Positions 33,858 through 37,738 of a stretch of DNA of 37,738 nt are shown piece by piece. Below the pieces are notes generated by a model. That model was not told the origin of the DNA. It worked only from the letters and a program-made list of their open reading frames with translations, and did no database searches. The DNA comes from DATGFB01 sp032160545. GTDB taxonomy: Bacteria > Actinomycetota > Actinomycetes > Mycobacteriales > Jatrophihabitantaceae. The DNA lies in contig JAVHVN010000077.1 of assembly GCA_032160545.1 (NCBI GenBank), positions 1 to 37,738 on the forward strand, read 5' to 3'. Each line of letters opens with the position of its first letter. Position 1 is the first letter of the stretch. The position numbers were made by a program, and so were the translations under genes.

Positions 33858-34958
33858 ATGTGGCACATGCGACGCACGCGACGACCCAATGACGCCGGCC
33901 CCGTCGACGACGGGACGTTCTTCGGCGGCTGGTCCACGGCCAACGCGCGCAGTGCGCCGGGCGGCCCAGTGGCGCCGCTGCCCGCGGCCGGCGCGGGCCG
34001 CGAGCCGCAGACCTCTCGGGCCCTGCCGAGGCGGCGCGGCGCACGGCGGAGCGCCGTGGTCGCGGCCGGGCTGCTCGCATGCACGACGGTCGTGGTGACC
34101 ACCCGGGTAGCCGCGTCCGCCGACCCCAGCGCCAACGACTGGTACCGCTTGCGGATGTGCGAGTCGAGCAACAACTACGCGATCAACACCGGCAACGCCC
34201 ACTACGGCGCGTACCAGTTCGACCTGTCCACCTGGCGCAGCGTGGGCGGCTCGGGCTACCCGAACCTGGCCGCACCGGCGGAGCAGGACCGGCGGGCCCT
34301 GCTGCTCTACCGGATGCGTGGGTGGCAGCCGTGGCAGTGCGCCTCGATCCTCGGCCTGCGCGAGGACCGCGATGCCCGCTCCGGCCGCACCACCGATCTC
34401 GCCGCGCCCCCGAGCGTGACGTCGAGCAGCGGGAAGGCCCCGGCGTTCCCCGGCTCGCGCTGGTACACCTACGGCGACTGGAACTCCGACATCAAGCGGT
34501 TCCAGGACCAGATGCACGCGCGCGGCTTCTTCCCCGTCGGCACGGGTCAGTACGGCCCGAACACCCTGCGCATGGTGAAGCAACTGCAGAGCCTGAACGG
34601 CCTCGTCCCCAACGGCTACATCGGCCCCAACACGTGGCGGATGGCGTGGGTGGGCAAGTACTCCGAACCCGGGTCGACCCCGGCCAAGGCCCCGGCGAAG
34701 GCCCCGGCGAAGGCCGCGGCGGCGAAGACGCCGCCGCCCTTCCCCGGCACCCGGTGGTACCGCTACGGCGACCGCAGCTCGGACATCAAGCGATTCCAGG
34801 ACGCCATGCACGCTCGCGGGTACTTCCCGGTAGGCACCGGTGAGTACGGTCCGAACACGCTGCGTATGGTGAAGCAGTTGCAGAGCAAGAACGGGCTCGT
34901 GCCCAACGGCCTCATCGGGCCGAATACCTGGAAGCTGGCCTGGACCGGCAAGTACTGA
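33858..34958 (+). CDS. Rpf-like transglycosylase with two C-terminal peptidoglycan-binding-type repeats
   Basis: 366 residues from the ATG at 33858; a TTG at 33849, better spaced from AGGGGG, would add three residues. A long N-terminal tail (about 1-64) precedes a membrane or signal helix (65-88). The Rpf/transglycosylase domain (about 93-161) contains MCESSNNYAINTGNAHYGAYQF with predicted catalytic Glu102, and Cys101/Cys161 that can pair. Two near-identical modules (about 197-268 and 294-366), starting FPG(S/T)RWYxYGD and containing YGPNTLRMVKQLQS and PNTW, resemble peptidoglycan-binding domains. They are joined by an APAK linker. It likely cleaves peptidoglycan at the cell surface, with a role in growth or resuscitation. 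Confidence 0.88.
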   Translation: MWHMRRTRRPNDAGPVDDGTFFGGWSTANARSAPGGPVAPLPAAGAGREPQTSRALPRRRGARRSAVVAAGLLACTTVVVTTRVAASADPSANDWYRLRMCESSNNYAINTGNAHYGAYQFDLSTWRSVGGSGYPNLAAPAEQDRRALLLYRMRGWQPWQCASILGLREDRDARSGRTTDLAAPPSVTSSSGKAPAFPGSRWYTYGDWNSDIKRFQDQMHARGFFPVGTGQYGPNTLRMVKQLQSLNGLVPNGYIGPNTWRMAWVGKYSEPGSTPAKAPAKAPAKAAAAKTPPPFPGTRWYRYGDRSSDIKRFQDAMHARGYFPVGTGEYGPNTLRMVKQLQSKNGLVPNGLIGPNTWKLAWTGKY

Positions 34959-34968
34959 GCACCGCGGG

Positions 34969-36657
34969 TCAGCCGAGGCGCTCGTGGACCAGCCGCACGG
35001 CCATCGCCCCTTCGCCGACCGCCGACGCGACCCGCTTGACGGAGCCGCTGCGCACATCACCGGCCGCGAACACCGCCGGCCAGCTCGACTCGAGGAACAA
35101 CGGGTGGGTGCCGGCCCCCGGCGTGGGCACGTGCTCACCGGTGAGCACGAAGCCGTGGTCGTCCAGCGCCACGCCTGCCCCGCCACCGGCACCGTGCTGC
35201 AGCCACCGGGTGCACGGTGCGGCGCCGATGAAGACGAACAGAGCGCGAACCTCCACCAGGCGGTTCTCGGCGGTGCGGTCGTCCTGCACCCGGATCGCCT
35301 CGAGGCTCTGTGCGCCGATCAGCTCGCGGACCTCGGTGTGGCGCAGCACCTCGATGCGGGGATGGCCCTCGATCTGCTCGACGAGGTAGCGGGACATGTC
35401 CCGGCCGAGATCGTCGTGGCGGATCAGCAGGTAGACCCGGGGGCACTGCGGCGCGAGGAAGACCGCCGCCTGCCCGGCCGAGTTGCCGCCCCCGACGACG
35501 GCTACCGGGTCGGTCGCGCACTCGTTCGCCTCGAACCTGGTGGCCGCGTAGTAGACGCTGGTCATCTCGAAGTCAGCGAGGCGGGGCACGTCCAGCTTGC
35601 GGTACCTCGCGCCCATCGCGAGCACCACACTGCGCGCCGTGACGTCCGGGCCGCCCTCGACGCGCACGGTGTACCCGCCGCCCTCGCGGCACAGCCCGGT
35701 CGCCTCGCCCGGCACGGTCATCGTCGCCCCGAACTTCTCGGCCTGGATCGCCGCCCGTTCGGCGAGCTCCGATCCCGAGATCCCGGACGGGAAGCCGAGA
35801 TAGTTCTCGATGCGGGAGGACGTCGCGGCCTGGCCGCCCGTCGCGACGCAGTCGAGCACCACGGTGGACAGTCCCTCGGACGCGCCGTAGACGCCGGCCG
35901 CGAGGCCTGCCGGTCCGGCGCCCACGACGACGAGATCGCAGCTGTTGCTCGCCGGATGCGTGGCGGTGAGGCCGACCTCCCGGGCGAGGTGAGCGTTGGC
36001 CGGGTTGCGCAGCAGGACCGTCCCGCCGAGCACGACGATCGGCAGGTCACGCGCCGGGACGTCCAGCCGTTCGAGCAGTTGCTCGGCCGCCGGGTCGAGC
36101 TCGACGTCGAGGAACCGGTGCGGCAGCCGGTTGCGGGCGACGAAGTCGCGCAGCCGGTGCGTGTCGGGTGAGAACCGGGACCCGATGATCAGCATCCCGC
36201 TGCCTTCGCCGACGAGCATCGAGCGGCGGATCAGGTAGGCACGCAGGACGAGTTCGCCGAATTCCGAGTCGCGCGCGACCAGGGTGCGCAGTCGCTCTGC
36301 ACCGAGGGCGAGCACCTCGCCGGGCAGGTTGATCGCGCTGGTGACGAATTCCACCTGCCCGGTGAGCACGCTCAGCTCGCCGAGGAACCGGCGCGGCCCG
36401 TGGACGCGGATCACCCTCGGATCGCCGGGGTAGTCCACCAGGACTACCGCCTGACCGCTCAGCAGCACGAAGAACTCGTCGCTGCGTCGGCCGGCGCGGA
36501 ACAGGATGTCGCCGCGTTGCGTCGAGCGCCGTTGCCCGTACCGCTCGAGCAGCTCGATCTGGGCGTCGTTCAGCCGCGGGTACGCGCCGTGCGGATCGGG
36601 TGTCTCCGGGAGCACGCCGTCGGGGAGGTGCACGACAGGCACCCGCTCGTCAGACAT
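34969..36657 (-). CDS. cNMP-binding/glutaredoxin-like/TrxR-like FAD oxidoreductase lacking CxxC
   Basis: 562 residues from the ATG at 36657. Domain order: a cyclic-nucleotide-binding barrel (about 25-145); a glutaredoxin-fold segment (about 155-230) with SRFSPDT where a CxxC would be; and a thioredoxin-reductase-like FAD/NAD(P)H domain with VVVGAGPAGLAAGVYGASEGL (243-263), GGQAATSSRIENYLGFP and VVGGGNSAGQAAVFLA. The CATC redox site of true TrxR is replaced by YYAATRFEANEC, so no redox cysteine pair is visible anywhere. It is therefore not a normal thioredoxin reductase, despite its place after a thioredoxin gene. It overlaps the UBP-finger gene by eight bases. Confidence 0.9.
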   Translation of the reverse strand: MSDERVPVVHLPDGVLPETPDPHGAYPRLNDAQIELLERYGQRRSTQRGDILFRAGRRSDEFFVLLSGQAVVLVDYPGDPRVIRVHGPRRFLGELSVLTGQVEFVTSAINLPGEVLALGAERLRTLVARDSEFGELVLRAYLIRRSMLVGEGSGMLIIGSRFSPDTHRLRDFVARNRLPHRFLDVELDPAAEQLLERLDVPARDLPIVVLGGTVLLRNPANAHLAREVGLTATHPASNSCDLVVVGAGPAGLAAGVYGASEGLSTVVLDCVATGGQAATSSRIENYLGFPSGISGSELAERAAIQAEKFGATMTVPGEATGLCREGGGYTVRVEGGPDVTARSVVLAMGARYRKLDVPRLADFEMTSVYYAATRFEANECATDPVAVVGGGNSAGQAAVFLAPQCPRVYLLIRHDDLGRDMSRYLVEQIEGHPRIEVLRHTEVRELIGAQSLEAIRVQDDRTAENRLVEVRALFVFIGAAPCTRWLQHGAGGGAGVALDDHGFVLTGEHVPTPGAGTHPLFLESSWPAVFAAGDVRSGSVKRVASAVGEGAMAVRLVHERLG

Positions 36658-36913
36658 AGGTCTGGTCCACGTAGCACCAGCGCCAGTCCTCTCCCGGCTC
36701 GAACGACCTGACGATCGGGTGGTGCACCGCCGATGCGTGCCCATGCGCATGCCGCATCGGCGACGAGTCGCAGCACCCGACGTGGCCGCACGTCAGGCAC
36801 AGCCGCAGGTGCAACCAGGGCGTCCCGATCGCGAGGCACTCCTCGCACCCCTGCGTCGTGTGCGGACGCACCGGGCGCACGAAGCGCAGGTGTGGGTCGG
36901 GCAGCACGGTCAT
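36650..36913 (-). CDS. UBP-type zinc-finger protein
   Basis: 87 residues. The zinc-ligand pattern is GCEECLAIGTPWLHLRLCLTCGHVGCCDSS followed by MRHAHGHASAVHHPIVRSFEPGEDWRWCY, the standard bacterial ZnF-UBP. In eukaryotes the fold binds the ubiquitin C-terminus; bacterial members are uncharacterised. The gene overlaps the thioredoxin stop by four bases and the TrxR-like start by eight, so it is tightly co-translated with redox proteins. Confidence 0.9.
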   Translation of the reverse strand: MTVLPDPHLRFVRPVRPHTTQGCEECLAIGTPWLHLRLCLTCGHVGCCDSSPMRHAHGHASAVHHPIVRSFEPGEDWRWCYVDQTYV

Positions 36914-37401
36914 GGCGGCGCGCCGGCCGCGGTGCCACTGTTCGCGTCGCTTCGGGTGTCGCCGGTGCCGATCGCGTCCTCGACCCAGCCGCGGATGACG
37001 TGCGCAGGTGCGGCACCCGCCTGCCTGGCGACGACCTGGCCCCCGCGCAAGACCATCAGCGTCGGCACCGCCTGCACGGTGAAGCGCTGGGACAGCCGCG
37101 GGGCGGCGTCGACATCGACCTTCACCAGCTTCACCTGACCGGCGAGCTCGTGCGCCACCTTCTCCAACGCCGGGCTCACCATGCGGCACGGCCCGCACCA
37201 GGTGGCCCACATGTCGACGAGCACCGGGACGTCGGCGCGCTCGGCGACGTCGGCGAACGTGTCGTCCCCGGCGTCGACGATCCACGGCAGCGGCCGGTGA
37301 CAGTTGCCGCAGCTCGGTGCACCGCCGGCAACCGCCGGCACCCGGTTCTTCCGGCCGCAGTTGTCGCACTTGATGACCGTCGTGGCCACCGCGGTGCTCA
37401 T
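36910..37401 (-). CDS. Thioredoxin 2-type protein with N-terminal zinc ribbon
   Basis: 163 residues. Two CxxC pairs (CDNC at 12-15 and CGNC at 31-34) form a zinc ribbon as in TrxC/Trx2. A thioredoxin domain with WATWCGPCRM (catalytic CGPC near 69-72) and the cis-Pro VPTLMVLRGG follows. The C-terminus ends in a Gly/Ala tail. It reduces cytosolic disulfides. Its ATG overlaps the clpB stop by four bases and its stop overlaps the UBP-finger start. Confidence 0.93.
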   Translation of the reverse strand: MSTAVATTVIKCDNCGRKNRVPAVAGGAPSCGNCHRPLPWIVDAGDDTFADVAERADVPVLVDMWATWCGPCRMVSPALEKVAHELAGQVKLVKVDVDAAPRLSQRFTVQAVPTLMVLRGGQVVARQAGAAPAHVIRGWVEDAIGTGDTRSDANSGTAAGAPP

Positions 37402-37738
37402 GCCGCTGCCGTCGCCGGCGCCCGGTGCGTGATCACGAGTTCGTCGTCGGCCACGTCCACGATGATCACCGAGTCCTCGGTGAGCTCGTCACCGAGCAGT
37501 GCCCGCCCGATTTTCGTCTCGACCTCGCGCGCGATGAAACGACGCAGCGGCCGGGCACCGTACACCGGGTCGAAGCCCTGCCGGGCGATGTGCCGGCGCG
37601 CCCCCTCGGTGACCTCGATCGAGATGCGTCGCTCGGACAACCGGACCCGCAGCTCGTCGAGCATCAGGTCGACGATGCGCTCGATCTCGGCCGGCACCAG
37701 CGGCTTGAACAGCACGATGTCGTCCACCCGGTTCAGGA
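37398..37738 (-). CDS. clpB: ClpB disaggregase, C-terminal fragment (5' end outside window)
   Basis: 113 residues of the C-terminal D2-small domain, starting FLNRVDDIVLFKPL and containing GFDPVYGARPLRRFIAREVETKIGRALL. This is characteristic of ClpB rather than ClpA or ClpC in the regions visible. ClpB resolubilises aggregates with DnaK. The gene continues past 37738, so its promoter is not visible. It heads the coupled clpB-trx-UBP-TrxR-like operon. Confidence 0.9.
   Translation of the reverse strand, partial: LNRVDDIVLFKPLVPAEIERIVDLMLDELRVRLSERRISIEVTEGARRHIARQGFDPVYGARPLRRFIAREVETKIGRALLGDELTEDSVIIVDVADDELVITHRAPATAAA

Overview
ORGANISM. The window is very GC-rich, uses many GTG starts and is densely packed. 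Its markers are actinobacterial: WhiB1, a SigR/RsrA pair, a SigF-type sigma factor, the fused E2-E1 2-oxoglutarate dehydrogenase Kgd, nickel superoxide dismutase with its protease, DUF3052, DUF6104 and an Rpf-type muralytic enzyme. It reads as an ordinary chromosomal region of a free-living actinomycete, possibly near Frankiales/Jatrophihabitans (weak inference). I see no phage, insertion sequence, CRISPR array, rRNA or tRNA. No gene-free gap exceeds 300 bases; the largest is about 250 bases, upstream of whiB1. LAYOUT. 1-1242 holds a 3'-truncated GT-C-like membrane protein. 1379-2131 is a secreted LpqC-type esterase. 2153-5273 is a minus-strand aroA-rsgA-MOSC operon with head-to-tail overlaps. 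5328-6754 has a SRAP/YedK protein and an alpha/beta hydrolase, followed by convergent ybaK. 7254-8418 is the thiol-stress sigma unit sigR-rsrA behind an excellent SigR-type promoter. 8435-10338 is a DUF3311 plus Na+/solute symporter pair. 10512-13506 holds pdtaS, whiB1 and a lipid kinase. Together with aroA, rsgA, SRAP, sigR/rsrA and the acid phosphatase this matches the content of the Mycobacterium tuberculosis Rv3214-Rv3228 neighbourhood. 13945-16221 is a run sodN - phosphatase - rsbW-like - sigF. sodX is divergent from sodN, and a secreted sedolisin is convergent with sodX. 17912-19836 has an RmlC-type epimerase and a malic enzyme. 19852-22036 is a divergent MocR/YczR-YczE pair with direct repeats between the genes. 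22052-27011 is kgd, a Gfo/Idh oxidoreductase and DUF6104. 27147-28996 is an ABC-2 exporter. 29060-30999 has small envelope/stress proteins (DUF3052, DUF1360, holin-X, DUF3618). 31125-33700 is a secreted repeat protein with a NarL-type two-component system. 33858-34958 is an Rpf-like, doubly peptidoglycan-binding protein. 34969-37738 is a coupled clpB - thioredoxin - UBP zinc finger - TrxR-like operon. HOW IT WORKS TOGETHER. Much of the window concerns redox and envelope stress: SigR/RsrA and WhiB1 as redox sensors, SodN/SodX against superoxide, SigF with an RsbW-like anti-sigma, ClpB plus thioredoxin, and two sensor kinases. Central carbon genes (kgd, malic enzyme, aroA) lie among them. The observations most worth following are a possible long SigR isoform, the sodN-sigF linkage with a hairpin inside the intervening gene, a cysteine-less TrxR-like protein fused to a cNMP domain, a CRP-type site before whiB1, and two palindromes before the two-component operon.
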